The translations under genes and the position numbers were made by a program. A DNA stretch of 64,000 nt. Source: Janthinobacterium psychrotolerans. GTDB lineage: Bacteria; Pseudomonadota; Gammaproteobacteria; Burkholderiales; Burkholderiaceae_D. The stretch covers positions 124,001-188,000 of the forward strand of contig NZ_LOCQ01000060.1 in assembly GCF_001677885.1 (NCBI RefSeq), read 5' to 3'. This document shows, piece after piece, positions 9,164 to 18,029 of this stretch. A model generated the notes under the pieces. It did no database searches. It was not told the DNA's origin and saw only the letters and a list, made by a program, of their open reading frames with translations. Each line of letters begins with the position of its first letter. The stretch's first letter is position 1.

Positions 9164-10710
9164 GCTTTGAGTCCGACGCGCTTCGCCAGTTTATGCAAGT
9201 TGCTCGCGTCCAGCCCCAGCTGGCGCGCGCTGGCGGCCCAGTTGCCCTGATGCTGGCTGAGCGCCTGGCGGATCGCCTGGCGCTGGCTGGCGTCCACGAT
9301 CTGCTGCATGGTGGCGGGCGGCGCATACGGCGCTTGTGGTGCTGGCGCCTCGCTGGCGGCAGGCAGCTCGACGCCATCGAGGTCCAGCATGTCGCGCTCC
9401 AGCGTCATGATGTCTTTCCGGTCCGCGCCCCGTATCACCGCTTTCAGCGCGGCGCGGCTGATCACATGTTCCAGTTCCCTCACATTGCCGGGCCAGCGGT
9501 AGTGGCGCAGCGCGTCTTCGGCTTGCGCTGACAAGCGCAGGCTGCGCAGGCCCAAACGAGCCCGGTTCAGTTCCAGGAAGCGCCCCGCCAGGAGCAGCAC
9601 GTCGTGGCCCCGTTCGCGCAGCGGCGGGATAGGCACCGGATACACCGACAGCCGGTGATACAGGTCGGCGCGAAACGTGCCGTCGCGCACATGGTCGCGC
9701 AGGCTGCGGTTGGTGGCGGCGATCACGCGCACATTGACCCGGCGCGGCTGGTCGGCGCCCAGGCGCTGGATTTCGCCGTTCTGCAAAGTGCGCAGCAGCT
9801 TGGCCTGTATCGACAGCGGCAACTCCCCCACTTCATCGAGAAATAGCGTGCCGCCTTCGGCCGCCTCGAAACGGCCCGGCCGGTCGCTGACGGCGCCCGA
9901 GAACGCGCCGCGCGCATGGCCGAACAACTCGCTTTCGGCCAGCGATTCGGGCAGGGCCGCGCAATTGACATGGACCAGCGGCTTGCCCGCCCTGCGCGAG
10001 AGCCGGTGCAGGCGGTGCGCGCACAGCTCCTTGCCCACGCCCGTCTCGCCCAGCAGCAGCACCGGCAGCTCCGAGTCGGCCACCACTTCGAGTTCATGCA
10101 GCAGCTGCGTGATGGCCTCGCTCTGGCCCAGGAAATCGCTGTCGTCGCGTGGCGTATTGACGCTGGCTTGTGTGGCGCCGCCCGAGATGCGCAGGGCGCG
10201 GATTTCCGCTTCCAGCCGCGTCACGCGCACGGCCGCCTCGATGGCGCAGGCCAGTTCGCCCAGCTCGCGCTGCGCCTGGCTGCCAAACGCGCCCACCTGC
10301 AGCGCATCGAGCGTCACCACGCCCCAGCGCTCACCTTCGACGTCCAGCGCCATGCCCATGCAGTCGTGCACCGGCACCGGTTCGCCGGGCCGGTCGGCGA
10401 TCAGGCCGTCGTAAGGGTCGGGCATGGCGCTGTCGTGATGAAAGCAGGTCACGCCGTGCCGGCGCACGATGGTGGCCAGGCGCGGATGATCCTTGATGAG
10501 GAAGCGGCGTCCCAGGGTGTCGCTGACCAGGCCGTCCATGGCCACCGGGCGCAGATGCTCGCCGTCGAGTTTCAACAGGGCCACCGCGCCGCAGCCGAAG
10601 TGGGCGCGCAGGCTGACGACCAGACGCTGCAGGCGCACGGCCACCGGCAGGTCGGCCACCAGGTCGGTCAGCAAAAGAAGATGGGTAGTGGTAATGGTCA
10701 TGATCACCAT
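9160..10710 (-). CDS. norR: NO-responsive sigma-54 activator NorR
   Basis: A 516-residue regulator with a GAF domain (about 20-170), an AAA+ domain (about 190-420) and a Fis-type helix-turn-helix at the C-terminus (residues 475-516, NWAASARQLGLDASNLHKLAKRVGL). NorR senses NO at a non-haem iron in the GAF domain and then activates sigma-54 polymerase. The sigma-54 contact loop reads GAFSGA (268-273) instead of the usual GAFTGA, a conservative change. Two starts are possible (codons 1 and 4), and both sit on the first NorR box. It is divergent from nirK-norA-norB, the expected arrangement for its own target. Confidence 0.93.
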   Translation of the reverse strand: MVIMTITTTHLLLLTDLVADLPVAVRLQRLVVSLRAHFGCGAVALLKLDGEHLRPVAMDGLVSDTLGRRFLIKDHPRLATIVRRHGVTCFHHDSAMPDPYDGLIADRPGEPVPVHDCMGMALDVEGERWGVVTLDALQVGAFGSQAQRELGELACAIEAAVRVTRLEAEIRALRISGGATQASVNTPRDDSDFLGQSEAITQLLHELEVVADSELPVLLLGETGVGKELCAHRLHRLSRRAGKPLVHVNCAALPESLAESELFGHARGAFSGAVSDRPGRFEAAEGGTLFLDEVGELPLSIQAKLLRTLQNGEIQRLGADQPRRVNVRVIAATNRSLRDHVRDGTFRADLYHRLSVYPVPIPPLRERGHDVLLLAGRFLELNRARLGLRSLRLSAQAEDALRHYRWPGNVRELEHVISRAALKAVIRGADRKDIMTLERDMLDLDGVELPAASEAPAPQAPYAPPATMQQIVDASQRQAIRQALSQHQGNWAASARQLGLDASNLHKLAKRVGLKA

Positions 10711-10752
10711 GCAGGGTACATCCGACCGTTTGCCGGCATGGTCATTGTGACC
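10696..10752. promoter_or_regulatory. Three NorR binding boxes
   Basis: Three exact matches to GGT-N7-ACC, the NorR consensus known from Ralstonia eutropha, lie at 10696-10708 (GGTCATGATCACC), 10715-10727 (GGTACATCCGACC) and 10740-10752 (GGTCATTGTGACC). NorR enhancers normally contain three such boxes. The first covers the start codon region of norR, which would allow autoregulation. The last ends 40 bases before the -24 element of the nirK promoter. Confidence 0.85.
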
Positions 10753-10759
10753 CTGTGTT

Positions 10760-10780
10760 TTTCAAATCCTTGATTTGAAA
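10760..10780. promoter_or_regulatory. Palindrome with an IHF consensus match
   Basis: A perfect inverted repeat, TTTCAAATC and GATTTGAAA around CTT, lies between the NorR boxes and the sigma-54 promoter. Read on the minus strand (10763-10775) it contains AATCAAGGATTTG, which fits the IHF consensus WATCAANNNNTTR exactly. IHF bending at this place is common for sigma-54 promoters. Another regulator using the palindrome is possible. Confidence 0.6.
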
Positions 10781-10791
10781 CGGGTTTTTCC

Positions 10792-10806
10792 TGGCATGCG
10801 AGTTGC
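10792..10806 (+). promoter_or_regulatory. Sigma-54 (-24/-12) promoter of nirK
   Basis: The sequence TGGCATGCGAGTTGC matches TGGCAC-N5-TTGC with one mismatch and has the required GG (10793-10794) to GC (10805-10806) spacing of ten bases. The start of transcription should lie near 10818, giving a leader of about 33 bases before the nirK ATG. Confidence 0.85.
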
Positions 10807-10851
10807 GTTATTACAACTGCCAACTCGGCATACAAGACCAAGGATCATTTC

Positions 10852-12321
10852 ATGAAACCGTCGCTCCCCCTCGCCACCATCGCCGCCGCCCTGTGCCTGC
10901 TGTTTATCGATACGCCAGCGCTGGCGGCGCCCGCCAACTCCCCCGCCGCCAAGGCCGCCGCCACCGCGCCCACCACGCGCCACCATGAGCTGCAAACCAA
11001 TATCGTCGACGGCAAGATGGTGTTTGTCGACGCCAAGGGCCAGGTCAATCCGGTATTGACGGCCAATACGGGCGACACCATCGAGCTGGTACTGAAAAGC
11101 GGCGAGGGCGCCGAGCATGACCTGGTGATCCCGGAACTGAACGTCGCCTCGGCCAAGTTCAGCGCCAGCAGCGGCAAGGTCACCGTGCGCTTCAAGGTGA
11201 CAAAAGCCGGCAGCTTTACCTATTACTGCTCGATTCCCGGCCATCGCCAGATCGGCATGGAAGGCAAGCTGCAGGTCAGCGGCCCGGCCCTGGCCGACGC
11301 TGGCGCCACTGCGGCGCCGGCCGCCGGCCATGGCGGCGACGCCGGCTCGGCCGCGCTGGCGCTGTACACGCCGGCGCCGTCGCCGATGCGCGGACCGGAC
11401 CCCGCGGCCGTCAGCGTGGCGGCCAATCCGGCGCAGGTGCCCGTCGCCATCGGCGCACGCGCGCCGCAGCTGCTCAAGTACCGCATGGAGACGGTGGAAC
11501 TGCCCGGCAAGTTAGACGATGGCACCACTTTTACCTACTGGACCTTCAACCGCCAGGTGCCCGGTCCCATGCTGCGCGCGCGCGTGGGCGACACGGTCGA
11601 GCTGACCCTGTTCAACGCGGCCGACAGCAAGATGATCCACTCGATCGACCTGCACGCGGTGACCGGCGGCCATGGCGGCGGCCAGCATACCCAGGTCGCT
11701 CCGGGCCAGGAAAAAACCGTCACCTTCAAGGCGCTCAACCCGGGCCTGTATGTGTACCACTGCGCTACGCCCCTGGTGCCGCAGCATATCGCGGCCGGCA
11801 TGTACGGCATGATCCTGGTCGAGCCGGAAGGCGGCCTGGCTAAGGTCGACCGCGAGTACTACGTGATGCAGGGCGAGATGTACACCGGCCGTCCGCACGG
11901 CGCGCCCGTGCACCAGGAAGCGAACCTGGAAAAAATGGCCAACGAGCTGCCCGATTACTACGTCTTCAATGGCGAGGTGGGTGCGCTCAGCAAGACCCAC
12001 AAGCTGCAGGCGAAAGTCGGCGAGACCGTGCGCATCTACTTTGGCGTCGGTGGCCCGAACAAGATTTCATCGTTCCACATCATCGGCGAGATCTTCGACA
12101 AGGTCTACAGCGAAGGCTCGATCAGCAGCCCCAAACACGACGTGCAGACGACCCTGGTGGCGCCGGGCGGGGCGACCATCGTCGAACTGAAAGTCCAGCA
12201 TCCGGGCAGCTACCTGCTGGTCGACCATGCCCTGTCGCGCGCCGGCAAGGGCGCCGTCGGCGTGCTGGAGGTCACCGGCGACCCCGTTCCCGGCGTGTTT
12301 CACGCCGGCGCCCACCAATAA
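10852..12321 (+). CDS. nirK: Copper nitrite reductase with extra N-terminal cupredoxin domain
   Basis: A 489-residue periplasmic enzyme that reduces nitrite to NO. After a signal peptide (to about residue 25) comes a separate cupredoxin domain with an intact type 1 site (His89, Cys126, His131, Met136), then a linker and the two-domain NirK core. In the core, type 1 ligands are His263, Cys304, His312 and Met317. Type 2 ligands are His268, His303 and His409, and the catalytic Asp is Asp266. The usual NirK has about 340-380 residues. The N-terminal fusion resembles the Hyphomicrobium three-domain enzyme, where the extra domain is a built-in electron carrier. It lies directly downstream of a NorR/sigma-54 promoter. 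Confidence 0.95.
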   Translation: MKPSLPLATIAAALCLLFIDTPALAAPANSPAAKAAATAPTTRHHELQTNIVDGKMVFVDAKGQVNPVLTANTGDTIELVLKSGEGAEHDLVIPELNVASAKFSASSGKVTVRFKVTKAGSFTYYCSIPGHRQIGMEGKLQVSGPALADAGATAAPAAGHGGDAGSAALALYTPAPSPMRGPDPAAVSVAANPAQVPVAIGARAPQLLKYRMETVELPGKLDDGTTFTYWTFNRQVPGPMLRARVGDTVELTLFNAADSKMIHSIDLHAVTGGHGGGQHTQVAPGQEKTVTFKALNPGLYVYHCATPLVPQHIAAGMYGMILVEPEGGLAKVDREYYVMQGEMYTGRPHGAPVHQEANLEKMANELPDYYVFNGEVGALSKTHKLQAKVGETVRIYFGVGGPNKISSFHIIGEIFDKVYSEGSISSPKHDVQTTLVAPGGATIVELKVQHPGSYLLVDHALSRAGKGAVGVLEVTGDPVPGVFHAGAHQ

Positions 12322-12444
12322 CAACGCCTGTCAAAACCTACTGCGCGTCGGTATTTGCGGCCTGCGATGCTCACTGTACCTTCGTACAGTTGCGCTTCTC
12401 AGCCACAACTACCTTCCGCTCGCTACGGTTTTGTCAGGCGTTGT
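12321..12444. repeat. Intergenic inverted-repeat element, copy A
   Basis: A 124-base element between nirK and norA. Its ends are 18-base inverted repeats, ACAACGCCTGTCAAAACC at 12321-12338 and its complement at 12427-12444, with one mismatch. It begins on the last base of the nirK stop codon. A 52-base internal core (12357-12408) contains the hairpin ACTGTAC-N4-GTACAGT and is about 85% identical, in reverse orientation, to the core of copy B at 22272-22323. No open reading frame is supported. It may act as an mRNA structure between the two genes. Confidence 0.75.
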
Positions 12445-12474
12445 AAACCATATAACCACTTTCAAGGAGCAATC

Positions 12475-13152
12475 ATGGATTTTATCGACCAGTCCCTGGG
12501 CCAGCTGGCCCGCCGCATTCCGGGCGCCACGCGCCTGTTCGACGCCCACCATCTTGATTTTTGCTGTGGCGGCAACAAGACCCTGCGCGCGGCGGCGGCC
12601 GCCGCCGGCGTCGACACCGCCCCCATCGTCGACGAACTGCAACTGCTGCTGGCGCGCGGCGACGCGTCCGGCGAGGGCGAGTGGCAGCACGCGACGGCCG
12701 GCGAGCTGGTGGCGCATGTGCTGGCGCGCTACCACGCCGTGCACCGCGAGCAGCTGCCCGAACTGATACGCCTGGCGCGCAAGGTCGAGCAGGTGCATGG
12801 CGAGCGGGCCGACTGCCCGCATGGCCTGGCCGACCAGTTGTCAAGCATGGCGCAGGAGCTGGAAAGCCATATGCGCAAGGAGGAAAGCGTGCTGTTTCCG
12901 ATGATCGCCAATGGCCACGGCGCCATGGCGGGCGGGCCGATCAGCGTGATGCGCATGGAGCATGACGACCATGGCGTGGCCCTGCGCGCGATCGAGCAGC
13001 TGACGAACGGCATCGTGCCGCCCGGCGGCGCCTGCACCACCTGGCGCGCGCTGTACACGGGTCTGCGCACCTTCCGCGCAGACCTGATGGCGCATATCCA
13101 CACTGAAAACAACATCCTGTTCGAGCGCTTTGCGCCGGCCATGGTGCATTGA
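12475..13152 (+). CDS. norA: Di-iron Fe-S cluster repair protein (NorA/ScdA/YtfE)
   Basis: A 225-residue cytoplasmic protein. The N-terminal ScdA_N region carries the Cys30-Cys31 pair in LDFCCGGNKTL. The rest is a hemerythrin-like four-helix bundle with the di-iron ligands seen in HVLARYHAVHREQLPEL, ESHMRKEESVLFP, MRMEHDDHG and LMAHIHTENNILFERF. Members of this family bind NO and repair iron-sulfur clusters damaged by NO. In Ralstonia eutropha the homologue norA is cotranscribed with norB under NorR. AAGGAGC precedes the ATG. It lies between nirK and norB on one strand. Confidence 0.93.
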   Translation: MDFIDQSLGQLARRIPGATRLFDAHHLDFCCGGNKTLRAAAAAAGVDTAPIVDELQLLLARGDASGEGEWQHATAGELVAHVLARYHAVHREQLPELIRLARKVEQVHGERADCPHGLADQLSSMAQELESHMRKEESVLFPMIANGHGAMAGGPISVMRMEHDDHGVALRAIEQLTNGIVPPGGACTTWRALYTGLRTFRADLMAHIHTENNILFERFAPAMVH

Positions 13153-13167
13153 CGAAGAAAGACCAAG

Positions 13168-15447
13168 ATGGGTCAATATAAAAAACTCTGGTTCACCTTG
13201 ATCGGCGTGCTGATCGTGACCTTTTCCCTGCTCGGCTACTATGGTACCGAAGTGTACCGGCAGGCGCCGCCGATTCCCGCGCAAGTCACCGCGCCGGGCG
13301 GCAAACTGCTGTTCGACCGCGAAGGCATTCTCGACGGCCAGACGGCCTGGCAATCGGTGGGCGGCATGCAGCTCGGTTCCATCTGGGGCCACGGCGCCTA
13401 CCAGGCGCCCGACTGGACGGCCGACTGGCTGCACCGCGAACTGATGGCCTGGCTGGAACTGGCCGCGCAGGACCAGCATGGCAAGGCCTATGCGGCGCTG
13501 GACGGCCCGGCGCAGGCGGCGCTGCGCGAAGCGCTCAAACTCGAATACCGCGGCAACGGCGTCGATGCGGCGCAGGAGCTGCATCTGTCGGCGCGCCGGG
13601 TCGAGGCGATCCGCGTCACCGCCAGTTACTACGACCAGCTGTTCTCGGACGCGCCCGCGCTGCGCAGCAGCCGCGAACACTACGCGATGAAGGAAAACAC
13701 CCTGCCGAGCGCCGAGCGGCGCCAGCAGATGACGCAGTTCTTCTTCTGGACCGCCTGGGCCGCCGCCACCGAGCGTCCCGGCCATGACGTCACCTACACC
13801 AACAACTGGCCGCACGAACCGCTGATCGGCAATCGCCCGAGCGGCGAAAACGTGGTCTGGTCGGTCGCCAGTGTGGTGGTGCTGCTGGCCGGTGTCGGCT
13901 TCCTGGTGTGGGGCTGGGCCTTCCTGCGCGACCACGACGAGCCGTTGCCGGCGCCCGGCGCGCGCGATCCGCTCACCACGTTTGCCCTGACGCCGTCGCA
14001 GCGTGGCCTGGGCAAATACCTGTTCCTGGTCGTCGCCCTGTTTGTTTTCCAGGTGTTTATCGGCGGCTTCACGGCCCACTATACGGTCGAAGGCCAGCAG
14101 TTCTACGGCATCGACGTGTCGCGCTGGTTCCCGTATGCGCTGACGCGCACCTGGCATATCCAGGCGGCGCTGTTCTGGATCGCCACCGGCTTCCTGGCCG
14201 CCGGCCTGTTCCTGGCACCCCTGATCAATGGCGGCAAAGACCCGAAATGGCAGCGGCTTGGCGTCGACGTGCTGTTCTGGGCGCTGGTGGTGGTCGTGGT
14301 CGGCTCGTTTGTCGGCAACTACCTGGCGATTGCCCAGGTGATGCCGCCCGAATGGAATTTCTGGCTCGGCCACCAGGGTTATGAGTATGTGGACCTGGGC
14401 CGCCTGTGGCAGATCGGCAAATACATCGGCATCCTGCTGTGGCTGGCACTGATGCTGCGCGGCGTGGTGCCGGCGCTGCTCAGCAAGGGCGGCGACAAGA
14501 ACCTGCTGGCGCTGCTGACGGCCTCGGTGGGCGCGATTGGCCTGTTCTATGGCGCCGGCCTGTTCTACGGCGAGCGCACGCATTTGTCGGTGATGGAATA
14601 CTGGCGCTGGTGGGTGGTGCATCTGTGGGTCGAAGGCTTCTTCGAAGTGTTCGCCACCACGGCGCTGGCGTTTATCTTTTCGACCCTGGGACTGGTGTCG
14701 GGCCGCATGGCCACCGCCGCCAGCCTGGCCTCGGCCTCGCTGTTCATGCTGGGCGGCATACCGGGCACCTTCCACCATCTGTATTTTGCCGGCACCACCA
14801 CGCCGGTGATGGCGATCGGCGCGAGCTTCAGCGCGCTCGAAGTGGTGCCGCTGATCGTGCTCGGCCACGAAGCGTGGGAAAACTGGCGCCTGAAAGACCG
14901 CGCGGCCTGGATGGAGCACCTGCGCTGGCCCCTGATGTGCTTTGTCGCGGTGGCGTTCTGGAACATGCTGGGCGCGGGCGTGTTCGGCTTCATGATCAAT
15001 CCGCCGATGGCGCTGTACTACATCCAGGGCCTGAACACCACGCCGGTGCATGCCCATGCGGCGCTGTTCGGCGTGTACGGTTTCCTGGCGCTGGGCTTTA
15101 CCCTGCTGGTGCTGCGCTATCTGCGGCCCGACTATCGCTTCAGCAAGCCGCTGATGATGACGGCCTTCTGGGGCCTGAACGCGGGCCTGGTGCTGATGAT
15201 CTTTACCAGCCTGCTGCCGATCGGCATCATCCAGTTCCACGCCAGCGTGACCGAAGGGCTGTGGCATGCGCGCAGCGAGGCATTCATGCAGCAGCCGCTG
15301 CTGCAGAACCTGCGCTGGGTGCGTACCTTCGGTGATGTGGTGTTTATCGTCGGCGCGCTGGCCATGGCGCTGCAGGTGGTGCTGGGGCTGCTGGGCAAGG
15401 CGCCCAAGACTCCGGTGCCGCAGCCGCAGGCGGTGCGGGCTGCCTGA
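13168..15447 (+). CDS. norB: Quinol-dependent nitric oxide reductase
   Basis: A 759-residue single-subunit NO reductase that turns two NO into N2O using quinol. It has an N-terminal transmembrane helix, a periplasmic domain of about 200 residues (the NorC-like part without a haem motif), then a 12-helix haem-copper oxidase core with conserved histidines in RTWHIQAALFW, VVHLWVEGFFE and GTFHHLYFAG. Length and layout fit qNor, not the two-subunit cNor. It starts 15 bases after norA, and its stop abuts the convergent DUF1841 gene without an obvious terminator between. Confidence 0.95.
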   Translation: MGQYKKLWFTLIGVLIVTFSLLGYYGTEVYRQAPPIPAQVTAPGGKLLFDREGILDGQTAWQSVGGMQLGSIWGHGAYQAPDWTADWLHRELMAWLELAAQDQHGKAYAALDGPAQAALREALKLEYRGNGVDAAQELHLSARRVEAIRVTASYYDQLFSDAPALRSSREHYAMKENTLPSAERRQQMTQFFFWTAWAAATERPGHDVTYTNNWPHEPLIGNRPSGENVVWSVASVVVLLAGVGFLVWGWAFLRDHDEPLPAPGARDPLTTFALTPSQRGLGKYLFLVVALFVFQVFIGGFTAHYTVEGQQFYGIDVSRWFPYALTRTWHIQAALFWIATGFLAAGLFLAPLINGGKDPKWQRLGVDVLFWALVVVVVGSFVGNYLAIAQVMPPEWNFWLGHQGYEYVDLGRLWQIGKYIGILLWLALMLRGVVPALLSKGGDKNLLALLTASVGAIGLFYGAGLFYGERTHLSVMEYWRWWVVHLWVEGFFEVFATTALAFIFSTLGLVSGRMATAASLASASLFMLGGIPGTFHHLYFAGTTTPVMAIGASFSALEVVPLIVLGHEAWENWRLKDRAAWMEHLRWPLMCFVAVAFWNMLGAGVFGFMINPPMALYYIQGLNTTPVHAHAALFGVYGFLALGFTLLVLRYLRPDYRFSKPLMMTAFWGLNAGLVLMIFTSLLPIGIIQFHASVTEGLWHARSEAFMQQPLLQNLRWVRTFGDVVFIVGALAMALQVVLGLLGKAPKTPVPQPQAVRAA

Positions 15448-15870
15448 TTATCGGCGGCGCACGCAGTCGATATACGCATCGGTATCGGGCGGCAAGCCCG
15501 AGCGTTGCGAGGCCCAGATCATCTGGCCCAGGCATTCCATCACTTCGTGCTGGGCCGCATGGGCCGAATCGAGACGCTGGGCCAGTTGCTGGACCGCCGT
15601 GCGGATGCCGCGCGGCTGGTCCACCTGCACCTGTTCCGTGATCGACAGATGCATGGACAGGTGCAGGAATGGGTTGGCCTGGCCGCCTTCGACCGAATAG
15701 TCGCGCGCCAGCGCCGCTTCCACATCCGACAGTTCATTCTCATACTCGGGATGCTCGAGGATCCAGTCGATCGCGATCGCTTCCATCGGCGACAGGATTT
15801 CGCGGGCGCGGTGCTTGCGCAGGGTGTCGCAAAAAAAGCGGCGCACATCGTCGGAAGAAGGATTGAACAT
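15448..15870 (-). CDS. DUF1841 family protein
   Basis: A 140-residue soluble protein matching the DUF1841 pattern: MFNPSSDDVRRFFCDTLRKHR at the start (first part FNPSSDDVRRFF), a central ANPFLHLSMHLSITEQVQVDQPRGIR and a C-terminal CLGQMIW. It is common in Beta- and Gammaproteobacteria. Function is unknown. It is convergent with norB, the two stops being adjacent. Confidence 0.85.
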   Translation of the reverse strand: MFNPSSDDVRRFFCDTLRKHRAREILSPMEAIAIDWILEHPEYENELSDVEAALARDYSVEGGQANPFLHLSMHLSITEQVQVDQPRGIRTAVQQLAQRLDSAHAAQHEVMECLGQMIWASQRSGLPPDTDAYIDCVRRR

Positions 15871-16331
15871 CGTTTTGGCCGAGGGCTGAAAAGGGCAGGC
15901 GATATTGTACCGCGTACGCGCGATGTCGACTTGTCACCCATCTCGTACCAGCCTTGTCCACGGATGTTCACCCCTGCTCAGCGCCAATTTAATACTCAAA
16001 AGTAAGTGTTATCCACGATTCGCGCGGCCCGGCAAGCGCAAATAACGGTGATAAAATCGCTGTTCTTGATATTTGCCATGGACATCGCCGTCATCTTGTT
16101 GTCATTTTTGCCCCGCGCGAGGGCTGAAACAGCAGCGGCGCCGTGTTTTCCCTGTCCGCACCACGCCACCTGATCGCTGCCGCAATCCGCGGCGCGGCGG
16201 CATGCATGCTCATCACCATCGATATCCCATGATCCGGCCTGCGCTGGAGGATCCCTGTTTTCCGATGGTTTTGCGCTTGCCGCCCGGTGGCCTGGAAGAG
16301 CCAACCCTCAGTATTTTTAACGGAGTTACCG
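15871..16331. other. Intergenic stretch without recognised gene
   Basis: About 460 bases between the divergent DUF1841 and mqo genes, presumably holding both promoters. I see no convincing open reading frame with codon bias, no RNA gene and no clear repeat. GGAG stands 8 bases before the mqo ATG. Confidence 0.6.
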
Positions 16332-17936
16332 ATGCGTAAATCGCTATTACTTTTGATGTCGTGCCTGATCCTGGCGGCATGTGACAAGACGCCGCCGGCG
16401 TCGGCGGACAAGCCGCTCGACGTGCTGCTGGTGGGCGCCGGCACCATGAGCGCCACCCTGGGCAGCATGCTCAAGGAACTCGATCCGTCGCTGACGATGG
16501 AAATGGTTGAACGCCTCGATTCCGTGTCGGCCGAAAGCTCGGACGCGATGAACAATGCGGGCACCGGCCACTCGGCGTTTGCCGAACTGAACTACACCCC
16601 GGAAGCGGCCGACGGCAGCATCGAAACCAAGAAGGCCGTTGCCATCAACGAGCAGTTCGAAGTGTCGAAGCAGTTCTGGGCCTACCAGGTGGCCAACAAG
16701 CACCTGGGCGCGCCGCAGACCTTCATCAACAATGTGCCGCACATGAGCTTTGTGTGGGGCGACGACAATATCGCCTTTCTGAAAAAGCGCTACGCCGCGC
16801 TGCAGCAGGAAAACCTGTTCAAGGGCATGCTGTTCTCGGAAGACTATAACCAGATCGCGCAGTGGGCGCCGCTGGTCATGCAGGGCCGTGACAAGAACCA
16901 GAAAGTGGCCGCCACGCGCATGGACATTGGTACCGACGTCAACTTCGGCAACCTCACGCGCGGCCTGGTCAAATACCTGACCGACAGCCATGGCATGACC
17001 TTGCACTTGCGTCACCAGGTCGAAGACATCAAGCGCGGCGCCGATGGCGTGTGGAACGTCACCGTCAAGAACCTGGCCGATGGCAGCGAAAAGAACGTGC
17101 GCGCCAAGTTCGTCTTTATCGGCGCCGGCGGCGGTTCGCTGCCGCTGCTGGAAAAATCGGGCATCCCTGAAGCCAAGGGCTTCGGCGGCGTGCCGGTCGG
17201 CGGCCAATGGCTGGTGACCACCAATCCGGAACTGGTGGCGGCGCATGCGGCCAAGGTCTATGGCAAGGCGTCGGTCGGCTCGCCGCCAATGTCGGTGCCG
17301 CACCTGGACACCCGCATTATCGATGGCAAGAAAGCGCTGCTGTTTGGCCCGTTCGCCACCTTCTCGACCAAGTTCCTGAAAAACGGTTCGTGGATCGACC
17401 TGCCTGCGTCGATTGGCACCGGCAATATCAAGCCGATGCTGCAAGCGGGCTACGACAATATCCCGCTGACCAAATACCTGGTGCAGCAAGTGATGAATTC
17501 GCCGGAAGACCGTTTGGCGACCCTGCGCGAATACCTGCCGACCGCGAAAATGGAAGACTGGACCTTGCAGAACGCCGGCCAGCGCGTGCAGATCGTCAAG
17601 GATGACCCCGTAAAAGGTGGCTTGCTGCAGTTCGGTACCGAAGTCGTCGGCGCCGCCGATGGCAGCATCGTGGCCCTGCTGGGCGCCTCGCCGGGCGCCT
17701 CGACCGCGCCGCCGATCATGATCAAGGTGCTGCAGACGGCCTTCAAGGATCGCCTGGCCACGCCGCAATGGCAGGCCAAGATGCTGGAAATGGTGCCCTC
17801 GTATGGCCAGAAGCTCAATGGCGACCCGGCGCTGGCGAACAAGATCCGCCACTACAGCAGCGATATCCTGGGCCTGAAAGCGTTTACGCTGGACGTGCCG
17901 GGTACGGCTGCGGCGCCGGCGGTAGCGGCAAACTGA
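16332..17936 (+). CDS. mqo: Malate:quinone oxidoreductase with lipoprotein signal
   Basis: A 534-residue FAD enzyme that oxidises malate to oxaloacetate and passes electrons to quinone in the TCA cycle. The FAD-binding [10 protein letters not shown] (about 31-40), [29 protein letters not shown] and C-terminal LLGASPGAS are the Mqo hallmarks. Unusually, the protein begins with a lipoprotein signal (basic start, hydrophobic [10 protein letters not shown], lipobox LAAC with Cys17, then Asp18). The start is set by GGAG 8 bases upstream. By established rules such a signal sends the protein to the periplasmic side, and Asp after the Cys favours the inner membrane. Confidence 0.92.
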   Translation: MRKSLLLLMSCLILAACDKTPPASADKPLDVLLVGAGTMSATLGSMLKELDPSLTMEMVERLDSVSAESSDAMNNAGTGHSAFAELNYTPEAADGSIETKKAVAINEQFEVSKQFWAYQVANKHLGAPQTFINNVPHMSFVWGDDNIAFLKKRYAALQQENLFKGMLFSEDYNQIAQWAPLVMQGRDKNQKVAATRMDIGTDVNFGNLTRGLVKYLTDSHGMTLHLRHQVEDIKRGADGVWNVTVKNLADGSEKNVRAKFVFIGAGGGSLPLLEKSGIPEAKGFGGVPVGGQWLVTTNPELVAAHAAKVYGKASVGSPPMSVPHLDTRIIDGKKALLFGPFATFSTKFLKNGSWIDLPASIGTGNIKPMLQAGYDNIPLTKYLVQQVMNSPEDRLATLREYLPTAKMEDWTLQNAGQRVQIVKDDPVKGGLLQFGTEVVGAADGSIVALLGASPGASTAPPIMIKVLQTAFKDRLATPQWQAKMLEMVPSYGQKLNGDPALANKIRHYSSDILGLKAFTLDVPGTAAAPAVAAN

Positions 17937-17970
17937 TGGGCGTGCCGGCCATGAAGTGGCCGGCAAATGA

Positions 17971-18004
17971 AAAGGGGGCAGCCTTCGCAGGCTGCCCCCT
18001 TTTT
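17971..18004 (+). terminator. Rho-independent terminator between mqo and rppH
   Basis: A GC-rich hairpin, GGGGGCAGCC paired with GGCTGCCCCC around a short TTCGCA loop, followed by five T. The A-run on its left side would let it also serve the convergent rppH gene. Confidence 0.88.
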
Positions 18005-18029
18005 GCATGGGACGCGGCAGGGATGCCGT

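Noticed and set aside
12841-15267. Very long open frame on the minus strand opposite norA/norB
   Set aside because: It is antisense to the well-supported norB, is rich in His, Arg and Gln as expected from GC-rich shadow frames, and has no recognisable domain.
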